A stretch of DNA of 60,851 bases from Robertmurraya siralis (GCF_005502275.1 NZ_SWLZ01000025.1:1-60851); one strand, 5' to 3'. Numbered from the stretch's first letter, positions 8,775-17,373 are shown. Program-made: numbers and translations. Notes: generated by a model not told the origin, from the sequence alone.

Positions 8775-10577
8775 ATGTGCGGAATCGTTGGTTATATTGG
8801 AAATAATGATGCAAAAGAAATTTTAATTAAAGGCTTAGAAAAGTTAGAGTATAGAGGCTATGACTCAGCAGGAATCGCTGTAATGAATGCAGAAGGCGTA
8901 CATGTTTTTAAGGAGAAAGGCAGAATAGCCGATTTGCGCAATATTGTTGATACGAAAGTGGCAGCGAGTATGGGGATCGGTCATACCCGTTGGGCGACAC
9001 ATGGTGTTCCAAGTGTGGTTAATGCTCATCCACATCAGAGTACAACAGAACGATTTACCCTTGTTCACAACGGTGTTATCGAAAACTACGAGCTTTTAAA
9101 AGAAGAATTTTTAATGGATACAGCTTTAAAAAGTGATACGGACACGGAAGTAGTTGTTCAGTTGATCGAAATCTTTATAAAAGAAGGGCTTACTGTGGAA
9201 GAAGCATTCCGCAAAACGCTAAAGCTTGTAAAAGGTTCTTATGCGTTGGCTCTTTTAGATTCAGACAATCCGAATACGATTTTTGTTGCCAAAAATAAAA
9301 GCCCGTTATTAGTTGGTCTTGGTGAAGGTTTTAATGTTGTGGCAAGTGATGCGATGGCGATGCTGCAAGTGACCAATCAATTTGTTGAATTAATGGATAA
9401 AGAAATGGTTATCGTGAAGCAGAACGAAGTCACGATCCAAACGCTAGACGGTGAGGTAATGAGCCGTGCTCCATTTACAGCAAAGCTTGATGCAAGTGAC
9501 ATTGAAAAGGGTACGTACCCTCACTACATGCTTAAAGAAATCGATGAGCAGCCACTAGTGATTCGCAAAATTGTTCAAGAGTATCGTGCTGAAGATGGCT
9601 CTCTACACATTGACGATGAAATTGTTGCTGCCATGAAAGAGTCAGATCGAGTATATATTGTCGCAGCAGGTACTTCTTATCATGCTGGATTGGTTGGAAA
9701 ACAACTGATTGAAAAGATGGCGAAAATTCCAGTCGAAGTGCATATTGCAAGTGAGTTCGGCTACAATATGCCATTGCTATCTGAAAAGCCATTGTTCATT
9801 TTCATTTCGCAAAGTGGAGAAACAGCAGACAGCCGTGCCGTACTTGTTAATGTAAAAGCGCAAGGCTATAAAGCATTAACGATTACAAACGTACCAGGCT
9901 CTACTTTATCACGTGAAGCAGATTATACACTGCTTTTACATGCGGGTCCTGAAATTGCTGTTGCCTCTACGAAAGCTTATACAGCTCAAATTGCTGTTCT
10001 TTCCATTTTAGCGGCTGTAACTGCAAAAAGCCGTGGACATGAAATTGACTTTGATCTAGCAAAAGAGCTTGGGATCATTGCTAATGCGATGGAAGTTCTT
10101 TGTGATGAGAAGGATGACTTCGAGCAAATTGCCCGTGATTTCTTAGCTGATACACGCAACGCTTTCTTCATCGGCCGCGGTATTGACTATTATGTAGGTT
10201 TAGAAGGCTCTCTGAAACTGAAGGAAATCTCTTATATCCAAGCAGAAGGCTTTGCAGGTGGAGAATTAAAGCACGGAACGATTGCTTTAATCGAAGACGG
10301 TACACCAATCATTGCCTTAGCTACCCAAGAAATTGTCAACTTAAGCATCCGTGGGAACGTAAAAGAGGTCGTTGCCCGTGGAGCAAACCCATGCATCATT
10401 TCCATGAAAGGCTTGGAAATGAACGGAGACACATTCGTTCTCCCAGAAGTGCATGAACTATTAACACCTCTTATCTCTGTCGTACCATTACAACTAATCT
10501 CCTACTACGCAGCGCTGCACCGCGGCTGCGACGTAGATAAGCCGCGTAACCTTGCAAAGAGCGTTACGGTGGAGTAG
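8775..10577 (+). CDS. glmS: glutamine-fructose-6-phosphate aminotransferase
   Basis: GlmS makes glucosamine-6-phosphate from fructose-6-phosphate and glutamine, the entry step of amino-sugar synthesis. The 600-aa protein starts MCGIVGYIG, with Cys2 as the N-terminal nucleophile after Met removal, has a glutaminase domain to about residue 240 and two SIS domains after it ([10 protein letters not shown] and STKAYTAQ). It ends KSVTVE, as usual. The ATG at 8775 follows GGGAGGAAG by 7 bp; a longer frame upstream would bury the essential Cys and is rejected. Its last codons are the Tn7 attachment site. Confidence 0.97.
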   Translation: MCGIVGYIGNNDAKEILIKGLEKLEYRGYDSAGIAVMNAEGVHVFKEKGRIADLRNIVDTKVAASMGIGHTRWATHGVPSVVNAHPHQSTTERFTLVHNGVIENYELLKEEFLMDTALKSDTDTEVVVQLIEIFIKEGLTVEEAFRKTLKLVKGSYALALLDSDNPNTIFVAKNKSPLLVGLGEGFNVVASDAMAMLQVTNQFVELMDKEMVIVKQNEVTIQTLDGEVMSRAPFTAKLDASDIEKGTYPHYMLKEIDEQPLVIRKIVQEYRAEDGSLHIDDEIVAAMKESDRVYIVAAGTSYHAGLVGKQLIEKMAKIPVEVHIASEFGYNMPLLSEKPLFIFISQSGETADSRAVLVNVKAQGYKALTITNVPGSTLSREADYTLLLHAGPEIAVASTKAYTAQIAVLSILAAVTAKSRGHEIDFDLAKELGIIANAMEVLCDEKDDFEQIARDFLADTRNAFFIGRGIDYYVGLEGSLKLKEISYIQAEGFAGGELKHGTIALIEDGTPIIALATQEIVNLSIRGNVKEVVARGANPCIISMKGLEMNGDTFVLPEVHELLTPLISVVPLQLISYYAALHRGCDVDKPRNLAKSVTVE

Positions 10578-10602
10578 GTAGATTGGGGTTTAAGGAAGTT
10601 TT
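10532..10602 (+). other. attTn7-type target (glmS 3' end plus 25 bp)
   Basis: The glmS 3' end (GATAAGCCGCGTAACCTTGC onward) is nearly the sequence bound by Tn7 TnsD in E. coli, where insertion occurs about 25 bp past the stop codon. Here a TGT sequence of Tn7-end type begins at 10603, exactly 25 bp after the glmS stop. Confidence 0.7.
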
Positions 10603-10628
10603 TGTAGATTTGGAATAAAGTCGCGAAG
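10603..10628 (+). repeat. candidate glmS-proximal Tn7-like end
   Basis: TGT followed by AATAAAGTCG at 10614-10623 has the same layout as the ends at 11061 and 11447 (TGT, about 8 bp, AAWAAASTCG). Only one such site is visible, and the glmS terminator follows within 12 bp, so native sequence cannot be excluded. Confidence 0.4.
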
Positions 10629-10633
10629 CTTTT

Positions 10634-10668
10634 CCCCTTTAGATATGATTGTCTAAAGGGGTGTTTTT
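10634..10668 (+). terminator. terminator downstream of glmS
   Basis: CCCCTTTAG / CTAAAGGGG, a perfect 9-bp stem with a 10-nt loop, followed by TGTTTTT. Confidence 0.88.
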
Positions 10669-10927
10669 ATGTCAAAAAGAAAAATTAGATGAAGTAAAAG
10701 ACTTACTAAATTTAAAGAATAAACAAATGGAAAAACATTTAGATATATTGATTAAGTATAAGTTTCTTGATGAACCAGAAGAAAGTTATGAGTATCGAGG
10801 GTATATAAGTAATTTTAATCAGGTTGATGGATGGCCAATGTGGAAAGATATTAAAGAATATTGCAAGAAGAAATCAATAGTTTTATATTCTGTAGTTTAT
10901 GATTTGAACTTTAAGTTGTTAGATTAA
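10661..10927 (+). CDS. hypothetical protein, possibly a remnant
   Basis: An 88-aa frame opening at a GTG inside the glmS terminator (a TTG start four codons earlier is the alternative). The protein is charged, with a KNKQMEKHLDILIKYKFLDEPEE stretch, and is not recognised. No ribosome binding site is convincing, and the start in a terminator suggests it has lost its 5' end through insertion next to glmS. It may still be a small expressed gene. Confidence 0.35.
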   Translation: MFLCQKEKLDEVKDLLNLKNKQMEKHLDILIKYKFLDEPEESYEYRGYISNFNQVDGWPMWKDIKEYCKKKSIVLYSVVYDLNFKLLD

Positions 10928-11059
10928 GGTTAAAAACATTCAATCTTTTTTATAAGAACTAACTCCACTTTAAAACCCAATTCATTCATTTTGGTCAGTC
11001 TTTGTTCAAAATAAATGGGTTTCTATTTATATAAAATCAATGTTTACAGCTCTCTTTTA
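10928..11059. other. short gene-free spacer
   Basis: Contains an imperfect inverted pair (AAACCCA near 10974, TGGGTTT near 11026) that could form a long hairpin. Nothing else is visible. Confidence 0.35.
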
Positions 11060-11447
11060 ATGTCTTCACCCAATAAACTCGCTCCTGACCAAAAAAACTC
11101 GGTTCAGGACAAAAAAAGTCGGTAGAGTAGAAACAAGGGTTAAGGAAGAAATAGGGAATTAAAGAGCAAGATTAAAATTGAAAAAAGCCAGAAGGAATAA
11201 GGGTTTTCGAGCCTTTATTCCTTTTTCTTTTCCCCTAAAACCTAATCCCTTAACTCTACTCTGGAACGACTTTTTTAGTCCAAAATGGTTGTAAAATCTG
11301 AACAAAAATTAGATGAATGTGGGGAAAATGCAGGAACGACTTTATTAGGCGGAGAATATTGGAAAACGGCTTGAGGCGTTGGGAGAGTAAGAGTTGGTAA
11401 GGTTTAAGGGAGGAGGGGAGTTGGAACGAGTTTTTTGGGTGGATACA
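11060..11447 (+). mobile_element. miniature Tn7-like element, complete copy
   Basis: Starts TGTCTTCACCC and ends GGGTGGATACA, which are inverted copies of each other with a few differences. Three TnsB-like sites (AAWAAASTCG type) lie packed at the left (11071-11085, 11091-11105, 11111-11125). Three more in the opposite orientation are spaced out at the right (11263-11281, 11333-11349, 11423-11439). This copies the packed-R, spaced-L layout of Tn7 ends. About 135 bp between them hold a terminator and no gene. No 5-bp target duplication is seen (TTTAA before, TAGTA after). Bases 11060-11417 recur at 60373-60730 with one mismatch. Confidence 0.75.
11192..11227 (+). terminator. terminator inside the mini-element
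   Basis: AAGGAATAAGG / CCTTTATTCCTT around a TTTTCGAG loop, preceded by A-rich and followed by T-rich sequence, so it could stop transcription in either direction. An identical copy is at 60505-60540. Confidence 0.8.
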
Positions 11448-11738
11448 TAGTAGAGGGAAAGGTTTTAGGATTGTTAATTCTAATGGACCGATGTTTTTGT
11501 GATGCAGAATTGGAAATAAATAACCTACACTTTTACACTTGCGTTATATACTATCAAAAGATTTCTATAATATAGAGGCTTTAAAAAATAGGTGTCTATT
11601 AGACATAATCGTAGGAGGAATGCTATTGAATAATTAATATACAGTTTTAACAGGGATAGGTATTTGCGGAATCTACCAGAAAATGATTTAAAGTAGTTTT
11701 AAGATATGTTTAATATGTTAAAGGATAGAAAATAGGAG
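11448..11738. other. gene-free leader of ykyB-like gene
   Basis: About 290 bp, AT-rich. A TATAAT box occurs near 11568 without a good -35. A tiny frame after AGGAGGAATG near 11615 encodes only five residues. No other structure is seen. Confidence 0.35.
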
Positions 11739-11747
11739 ATGGTAACA

Positions 11748-12233
11748 GTGAAATCTAAAAGAAAAAGATACCAGAATGATCGACATATTGATTTAGAATT
11801 TACAGTGGAGAACTTATCAAAGGCTATTTTTGTCGTAAACAAGCATGCAAAAACAGCAGTTGAACCCAAGTTTTTATACGAGCTAAAGAAAAAAGCATTA
11901 GAGAAAATGTTAGAAGAAGGTAAAGCCAAAAAATTAGGTTTACACTTCGTAAGGACCCCCAAATTTTCTATACAATCTTCTACTGTATTAATTTCATGTG
12001 GAGCATATCTTTTTCACCTTCCCCCGAAAAAAGAAGACTTTCAAAAATTAAAGCATTTAGGGCATTTGAATGATGATTATAGAAACCCCAAAACAACTAA
12101 TTTATCCTTAAATAGAGCAAAAGCACTGTTAATTGCTTATACTGGACTTAAAGAAACAAAACAGACTAATCCCTTCTTTTTTCAACATCTAAACAGTAAT
12201 ATAATCATTACTAAAAGCTATAGAGAACGTTGA
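11748..12233 (+). CDS. YkyB-like protein
   Basis: A 161-aa protein resembling B. subtilis YkyB from memory: TVENLSKAIFVVNKHAKTA, GLHFVRTPKFSIQSSTVLIS, FHLPPKKEDF, HLGHLNDDYRNPKTTNLSLN. YkyB has no established biochemical role. The GTG at 11748 is preferred because AGGAG lies 11 bp upstream; the ATG at 11739 is only 2 bp from it. The C-terminal end diverges from the chromosomal protein. Its place in a transposon island suggests a second, horizontally acquired copy of a family usually found once in the core genome. Confidence 0.75.
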   Translation: MKSKRKRYQNDRHIDLEFTVENLSKAIFVVNKHAKTAVEPKFLYELKKKALEKMLEEGKAKKLGLHFVRTPKFSIQSSTVLISCGAYLFHLPPKKEDFQKLKHLGHLNDDYRNPKTTNLSLNRAKALLIAYTGLKETKQTNPFFFQHLNSNIIITKSYRER

Positions 12234-12310
12234 TTTTACTGCATAAAGTATAAAATCATATGGATTGGATAGTTAGGTATTTGATATTTGATTAGGTAGA
12301 GGTGATTTAT

Positions 12311-12484
12311 TTGGAATTGTTCAAGGAAATAAAATTCTTTGATGACCATTTTGAAGATGGGGTTTTTTCGATACCCGATGGAAAGAAGGTGAAAGTTCGG
12401 GCTTTATATGAGTATTGTAAGGAAAAAGGAGTAGTAGCTCCAGACGAATTATCAGAAGAAGAGTTAAAGATGTTTGTAGAATGA
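12311..12484 (+). CDS. small acidic hypothetical protein
   Basis: A 57-aa protein read from TTG at 12311, 5-6 bp after AGAGGTGA; the GTG at 12302 overlaps that site. Sequence features: KKVKVRALYEYCKEKG followed by an acidic tail DELSEEELKMF. Not recognised. It lies between the ykyB-like gene and two terminators. Confidence 0.5.
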   Translation: MELFKEIKFFDDHFEDGVFSIPDGKKVKVRALYEYCKEKGVVAPDELSEEELKMFVE

Positions 12485-12602
12485 ATATGTAACTATCTAA
12501 AGCTGTTGTTTAGGTGGTTAAATTTGGTTATAATTAAGGGGATAGGATACTTCGCAATATCACTATCGCAAAATTTGCTTCGGCAATAAGTAAATCCATG
12601 TG

Positions 12603-12643
12603 AAGAACCACTCCGCTTACCAGGCTTCGGGTGGTTCTTTTTT
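12603..12643 (+). terminator. intrinsic terminator
   Basis: AAGAACCAC / GTGGTTCTT followed by TTTTT, with an 19-nt loop that can pair further (CCGCTT/GGCTTCGG region). Confidence 0.8.
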
Positions 12644-12655
12644 ATGTATCTAATT

Positions 12656-12692
12656 CATTTGAGTTATGATTGTAACTCAAATGGATTTTTTT
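12656..12692 (+). terminator. second terminator in tandem
   Basis: CATTTGAGTTA / TAACTCAAATG, an 11-bp perfect stem with a 6-nt loop, followed by GATTTTTTT. Confidence 0.8.
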
Positions 12693-12713
12693 GGATAATT
12701 TTTAAAAAATCTA

Positions 12714-12743
12714 TTGACTAAATGAAACAAGTCGTTATATTAT
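12714..12743 (+). promoter_or_regulatory. promoter of structured RNA
   Basis: TTGACT at 12714-12719, 18 bp, TATTAT at 12738-12743. It lies directly upstream of the folded RNA at 12750-12907 and downstream of two terminators. Confidence 0.6.
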
Positions 12744-12749
12744 GACTAC

Positions 12750-12907
12750 AGTTAATTTTTTATATATTTTTTGATATTTAAAGCTAATTTTACTTAGATT
12801 TTTCAATTTCATACGTTTAACTTTTTTATCCCAAGGGGGAAGTATGCCCTTCTTGGAACAGAAGTTAGGCGTTTGCATTGATGTCTAAGTAAGATTAGCT
12901 TTTTTTG
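12750..12907 (+). ncRNA. candidate structured small RNA
   Basis: A 17-bp outer stem (12782-12798 with 12884-12900, one G-U pair) encloses further nested helices: TCAAT/ATTGA (12803-12807 with 12877-12881), CGTTTAAC/GTTAGGCG (12814-12821 with 12864-12871) and CCAAG/CTTGG (12831-12835 with 12852-12856). Seven T bases follow the outer stem. Promoter, long irregular hairpin and terminator make a free-standing unit of about 155 nt. It could be a small RNA or the attenuated leader of the gene at 13037. I recognise no known family; GAACAGAAGTTAGGC looks faintly like the 5S rRNA signature but sits at the wrong place in the fold. Confidence 0.55.
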
Positions 12908-12960
12908 TTCCTTGAAAACTGAATAATTTAACTTTTGTTTATTACGACTCCTAAGCATTT

Positions 12961-13002
12961 TTTACATAGGTTAGTGGTTGTAACTATACACAATCTAACC
13001 TA
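12961..13002 (+). promoter_or_regulatory. promoter with operator-like inverted repeat
   Basis: TTTACA at 12961-12966 and TATACA at 12985-12990 with an 18-bp spacer. The -10 region is framed by a perfect inverted repeat TAGGTTAG (12967-12974) / CTAACCTA (12995-13002). It lies 35-75 bp before the gene at 13037 and suggests repression by a dimeric DNA-binding protein. Confidence 0.5.
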
Positions 13003-13036
13003 ATAAATTTTTGATATTTGAAAGGAGTTAAAACAA

Positions 13037-13555
13037 ATGAATGTACAAACTTTTGCGGTAGGAGAAACATTTCCACTCATTGATTCCATTTCGAGAGGTG
13101 AAGGAACTGCACTGAATTATGTTTCAGATGGTTCATTGTTCATCACTGTAAAATGGAGCAATATCACTTCAAAAGAAAAAAAGGAATTAAAAAATGGCGT
13201 GATTCGTTTCCGTTACGTTAAAGATGGGGAGTACCTTCTTTTACTAATGCGTATAGGAACTTTACCGCCAATGGAATTCCCTTTTGATCCAACTATTTAC
13301 GGAAGAAAGGGTATTCCATTTAGCATCCAGTCGAACAAAATAGATATTTTTGTAATTGAACACACTTCGTCTAAGCTCATGGTTATGCGAATGATTGGAT
13401 TTAGTGAAAAGTTCATGAACCTTTTAAAGGATACTTGGAAAGAGAATATCTTAGCAAAGGATTTTGCTTATAATAGCTGGCTAAACAATCTAATCAAAAG
13501 ATATTCAACAAACGATCTTTGGGATATGGGAACTTCTATAGATTGGCAAAATTAA
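13037..13555 (+). CDS. hypothetical protein, 172 aa
   Basis: Not recognised. The sequence alternates beta-type stretches (GSLFITVKWSNI, GVIRFRYVKDGEYLLLLMRIG) with a helical C-terminal part (SEKFMNLLKDTWKENILAKDFAYNSWLNNLIKRY). The ATG follows AAAGGAG by 8 bp. A hairpin (AAGGGAGA / TCTCCCTT) lies between it and the next gene. It is expressed from its own operator-bearing promoter and is one of two adjacent unknown genes of similar size. No signal peptide or membrane segment is visible. Confidence 0.7.
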   Translation: MNVQTFAVGETFPLIDSISRGEGTALNYVSDGSLFITVKWSNITSKEKKELKNGVIRFRYVKDGEYLLLLMRIGTLPPMEFPFDPTIYGRKGIPFSIQSNKIDIFVIEHTSSKLMVMRMIGFSEKFMNLLKDTWKENILAKDFAYNSWLNNLIKRYSTNDLWDMGTSIDWQN

Positions 13556-13632
13556 AAAAAACAAAAGGGAGAGTAACGCTATTATTCTCCCTTCACAAAT
13601 AAAAATAACAATTATTATTGGAGGTTAGAAAA

Positions 13633-14208
13633 ATGATTAATGCAAATTTAATTAGAATTAGCGAAATATCTACAACACTGGAAATAAAATCTCTATTAAA
13701 TTCTTCCGATAAAGTTATTCACCTTTCTGTTACGAAATCAGAAGTACAGCAAAAAGAATACAAGAAAATAAATAAAGTGTTAAAAGTATTAAAGGATTCT
13801 CCTAAGTTTTCTTGTGGGAGATTATTTTTGACTTTTGAAGGGTACTTTTGGACTCCACTTGAAATCTATGAGAATAAAGAAATTAGAAAATATGTACAGG
13901 GATTATACAAAAAAGAGTCGAACCTGTTTTATTTTTTAAGTCCGATGGCAGAAAACAACTTTACCATAATGCGATGCTTGTTTAGAAATAATAGGATTTC
14001 CAATAAAGGTGTACAGGTTCGGTACAACGTTGAAGTTGATTGGAAAATTGCCATAAAAATCGTTGAATCATTTATCAATTATTCACAGCGTCATAACAAC
14101 GTAACAGCACAGTCACAATGGGTTTTTAATAATTTAATGCCAACTGAATACTTTGCACAAGTTTGTGAATTGTTAGGCTTGGAAAAAGAATTAGTTACAG
14201 TATCGTAA
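13633..14208 (+). CDS. hypothetical protein, 191 aa
   Basis: Not recognised. Lys- and Asn-rich, mostly helical by eye, with an internal FLTFEGYFWTPLEIYENKE stretch. The ATG at 13633 is used because TTGGAGG precedes it by 8 bp. It follows the 172-aa gene by about 80 bp, separated by a hairpin, and may form a pair with it. No membrane segment or catalytic motif is visible. Confidence 0.7.
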   Translation: MINANLIRISEISTTLEIKSLLNSSDKVIHLSVTKSEVQQKEYKKINKVLKVLKDSPKFSCGRLFLTFEGYFWTPLEIYENKEIRKYVQGLYKKESNLFYFLSPMAENNFTIMRCLFRNNRISNKGVQVRYNVEVDWKIAIKIVESFINYSQRHNNVTAQSQWVFNNLMPTEYFAQVCELLGLEKELVTVS

Positions 14209-14369
14209 GGAGTTAAAATATTTTAACAGCTCCTCCTTTCAAGGAGCAAGCAAGTCAATGTACCTTTCCAGATTTTTTCAATCTTTTTAATCGGAATAAA
14301 ACTAATCTGGAAACCTTCAAGAATCTCTCATAGATTAATTGAGATATCGAATTTAAAGGAGGAATATTG

Positions 14370-14990
14370 ATGAGTAATGTTATTGAATTAAATACTTGGA
14401 GAAAATCAAAAGAGGGATATTTAGAGCAAAGAGAATCATTTAACACTTCTGTTCCTGTTTCTTTCATGTACGGTGAAAAGACAAATGAATTATTTAGAAC
14501 TATGAAACTTTTGGGAACAAAAGATTTATCAAGCATCGAAGTTCTTAGAGAAGAAATTGAAGAACAAAAGGAATCCATTAAAAAAGGACATGATGAAGAG
14601 GGGGGTGAGATTAACACAGATGTAATCTTTCCAGGGGGAGAGGATGAATTCATAGTTTGTAAGGAAGGGATCTTTCATTGGGATTGGGATATTGAAGATT
14701 ACGAGTATTATGGACAAGCTAACGGATATGTTCAGAAAAAGACTGTTACGATGCTAAAGAACTTGGACATTAATTTAGGTTCTGAATATATCCGTCTAAA
14801 TCGGGGTACTTCATTTCTTTTAGATGGGGAATATATATCCTATGATGATCAGAATCAACCTGTGATAATGCTTGTGATTAAGGCGTTAGGATGTATTCCA
14901 ATTTCTATCCAATATGACAAGAAAAAAGTTCAAATTAGTCAAGTTGATTTTGCTATAGTGAACTATCTGGATATAGAAGAGATTAAGTGA
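14370..14990 (+). CDS. hypothetical protein, paralogue of 16674 gene
   Basis: A 206-aa acidic protein of unknown function. It shares with the protein at 16674 an IEEQ helix (EVLREEIEEQ against KDLEKEIEEQ) and the motif GGEDEFIVCKEGIF against GGDDKFVVCKEGVF, followed by a Tyr-rich DYEYYG/KYEYAG segment. The two therefore belong to one family and flank the NERD-type nuclease gene. The ATG at 14370 has AAAGGAGG 7 bp upstream. A role linked to the nuclease, such as control or immunity, is only a guess from position. Confidence 0.7.
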   Translation: MSNVIELNTWRKSKEGYLEQRESFNTSVPVSFMYGEKTNELFRTMKLLGTKDLSSIEVLREEIEEQKESIKKGHDEEGGEINTDVIFPGGEDEFIVCKEGIFHWDWDIEDYEYYGQANGYVQKKTVTMLKNLDINLGSEYIRLNRGTSFLLDGEYISYDDQNQPVIMLVIKALGCIPISIQYDKKKVQISQVDFAIVNYLDIEEIK

Positions 14991-15121
14991 TTGTTACAGT
15001 TATTAGCAATTTATAAATATAGGAACCCTTAACCCTGGTCGCTTTTATGCCAAGACTTTTATTGGTTTCTCCAATTATTAATGCTGAATCATTGAGAATT
15101 GTAAAATAAGGAGCGATGTAT

Positions 15122-16480
15122 ATGGCTAAAGTAAATCCAAATTCATTAAGCGATGAAGAATTACTGGCTATTATTAAAGAAGAATATGATGCTATTCAGC
15201 CGAAGGGATGTCATGACTTTTTTAAAAGAAGAGTAAACACTCCCTCACGCACTTATCTAAGGAAGCGTTTTGGTATCACATTTAATGAAATCCTAATAAA
15301 AGCAGGTGTTCCAAAGGAAGAATTAAATTTGGTAAGGAGTAAAAATTCAGGTGAAAGTTTAGATAAAAACCAATACCTAAATAACCTTCAACAATTGGCA
15401 AATGAACTTGGTCGTACTCCAACTGTTGTTGAGTATAATAAAAAAGGGTATTCATATCGTAATCTTACGTTGCTCTTTGGCACTTATAACCAAGCATTAA
15501 TCGAAGCGGGACTGAAACCAAATTTTGAACCAAAACCAAATAAAATAATTTCAAAGAAAGTATTGCTAACATTCTATAAAAATTTAAGTCAGACATTAAA
15601 TAGACCTGCAACCATAAATGATTTAAAAAAATATTGCAAGGAATATAGATTATCTGATTTCCTTCATACTTTTGGCGGGATGTATGAATTAAAAAAAGAA
15701 GCGGGATTTAAAGAAAAAAATAAAACAAAGAAAAAAAAATATACAAAAGAAAAACTGATTGATTTACTAATAACTGAATACGAAAAATGTAAGAAACATT
15801 TAACCGCAAGAGAAATAAATGCAAATACTAATTTGCCTTTGCATTTTACAATATTGAATTATTTCAAGGCTGGCTCCTTATCCGATGTGTGGGCAGAGGT
15901 TGACAAAATAATGGTGGAAAGAAAAATATTAGAAAAGCAAAAAAATAAGAAAACGAGACAAAAGAATACTCAGCATTATGTAAATTTAGGTGAGAAAAAT
16001 GTGAGCCACCAACTAAATTTTTTAAATCCAAACTACTACAAAATCTATAATAATATTTTTTTGAAGTTTGATGATTTAGTTCAACAAATTGACCATTTAG
16101 TCGTCGGTCGAAATGGGATTTTCCACTTAGAAACAAAGAATTATAAGGGTACTATTTCTATTGATAGATTTGGTAATTGGGAAAGAACCTTTAATGGTGT
16201 TATGGAACAGATTGACAATCCAGAAGGGCAGATTTTCCGACATGAAGAGTTATTGAATAGAATTTTAAAGGGTTCATATGATGTTGTAAGTCTGCTTGTT
16301 TTTTCACATCCAAGGTGTGCATTAACAAACATGGATAGGACAATCATAAATGTTCTAAAAGCAGAGCGAGTAGTACCATATATTAAATCTTATCAATCCC
16401 CTACAAAGAAGATTAACATTACCGAAGTATGCAATATCATCGAAAATCATATAGTAACTCCTCATAAAACAGCCATCTAA
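15122..16480 (+). CDS. HNH-associated repeats fused to NERD nuclease domain
   Basis: A 452-aa protein in two parts. The first 270 residues hold four copies of a repeat found with homing and HNH endonucleases (e.g. LQQLANELGRTPTVVEYNKKG...TLLFGTYNQALIEAGLKP), thought to bind DNA. A Lys-rich linker follows, then a NERD domain (about 290-400) with QIDHLVVGRNGIFHLETKNY, giving the D...ExK pattern of PD-(D/E)xK nucleases. The ATG at 15122 is preferred since AGGAG lies 8 bp upstream; the ATG at 15116 is too close. Flanked by paralogous genes at 14370 and 16674. A DNA-cleaving defence or mobile role is inferred, not shown. Confidence 0.75.
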   Translation: MAKVNPNSLSDEELLAIIKEEYDAIQPKGCHDFFKRRVNTPSRTYLRKRFGITFNEILIKAGVPKEELNLVRSKNSGESLDKNQYLNNLQQLANELGRTPTVVEYNKKGYSYRNLTLLFGTYNQALIEAGLKPNFEPKPNKIISKKVLLTFYKNLSQTLNRPATINDLKKYCKEYRLSDFLHTFGGMYELKKEAGFKEKNKTKKKKYTKEKLIDLLITEYEKCKKHLTAREINANTNLPLHFTILNYFKAGSLSDVWAEVDKIMVERKILEKQKNKKTRQKNTQHYVNLGEKNVSHQLNFLNPNYYKIYNNIFLKFDDLVQQIDHLVVGRNGIFHLETKNYKGTISIDRFGNWERTFNGVMEQIDNPEGQIFRHEELLNRILKGSYDVVSLLVFSHPRCALTNMDRTIINVLKAERVVPYIKSYQSPTKKINITEVCNIIENHIVTPHKTAI

Positions 16481-16673
16481 AATTACTTTTTTTCAACCAA
16501 AATGTCCAAACAGTATTTTAAGTTAGTTCTCTGCTAAAAGTTAAAATGAAAAACCCAGGAATGCTGTTATATCAACATTCTTGGGTTTATATATATTTTT
16601 TTGCAAAATGAAAATTACCAAATATAATATTAGTTAGAATCATAGGATATTTTTGTGGAAGGGGATAGAGCTT

Positions 16674-17279
16674 ATGAATAAAGACAACCTTGAATTTGAA
16701 GAAGTACGTTACATATACAATATTCCCGATATAGGAATATTTGAATCAACAACTGTAATTGATGAACTTGAATTTGCAAGTGTTAAAGATTTAGAGAAAG
16801 AAATAGAAGAACAAGCGATATTCTTAAGGTTTATTCCGAACACATCTCAATTAGAAGAAGGTAGTCCACTAACTGACTATAAGGGCAGAGGTGGAGATGA
16901 TAAATTTGTAGTTTGTAAGGAAGGTGTATTTGGATTTTATAATGATAAATATGAATATGCTGGGGGATTTTCAAGAAATAATCTTCAACGTGTAAGAAAG
17001 CTACATATTCCGAATCATAATTTTGTGAACTATGATTCCGATATTCAATTAATTATGCCTGGACATTATGAAATATTGAATACTGGGTATATCGTATTAG
17101 AAAACGGTGTTAAACATAAAATATTTGAAATAGAAATTGATGTTTATAATATTTATACTTCAGAACAAAAAATTAAGGTGAAAGTACCTGATAATCCTGG
17201 CGTTTTTTCAATAGATGAGTATGACCTTTTAGCCATAGATTTTACTAAGGAATATTTGAAACTACTGGGTTTATTTTAA
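16674..17279 (+). CDS. hypothetical protein, paralogue of 14370 gene
   Basis: A 201-aa acidic protein of unknown function. It shares the GGDDKFVVCKEGVF motif (about residue 73) and an upstream IEEQ helix with the protein at 14370. The second half looks beta-rich (HYEILNTGYIVLENGVKHKIFEIEIDVY). GAAGGGG lies 10 bp before the ATG at 16674. A separate promoter region of about 190 bp, containing a short CCAGGAATG/CATTCTTGG hairpin near 16555-16585, divides it from the nuclease gene. Confidence 0.7.
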   Translation: MNKDNLEFEEVRYIYNIPDIGIFESTTVIDELEFASVKDLEKEIEEQAIFLRFIPNTSQLEEGSPLTDYKGRGGDDKFVVCKEGVFGFYNDKYEYAGGFSRNNLQRVRKLHIPNHNFVNYDSDIQLIMPGHYEILNTGYIVLENGVKHKIFEIEIDVYNIYTSEQKIKVKVPDNPGVFSIDEYDLLAIDFTKEYLKLLGLF

Positions 17280-17373
17280 GTGTTCATAATAGAGCCATCT
17301 AATTTATATTAAGAAAGGTGAACTTATCTGCATATAACCAGAAAAACTCTTCTGGTTATATGCAGAACTTAAT

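Noticed and set aside
11641-11648. ACA followed by GTTTT as the partner end of the TGT at 10603
   Set aside because: The 5 bp match those before 10603, but the adjoining sequence has no TnsB-like site, so it is probably chance.
12782-12900. 5S rRNA copy
   Set aside because: The length is similar and GAACAGAAGTTAGGC is reminiscent, but the motif sits at the wrong place and the helices do not match a 5S fold.
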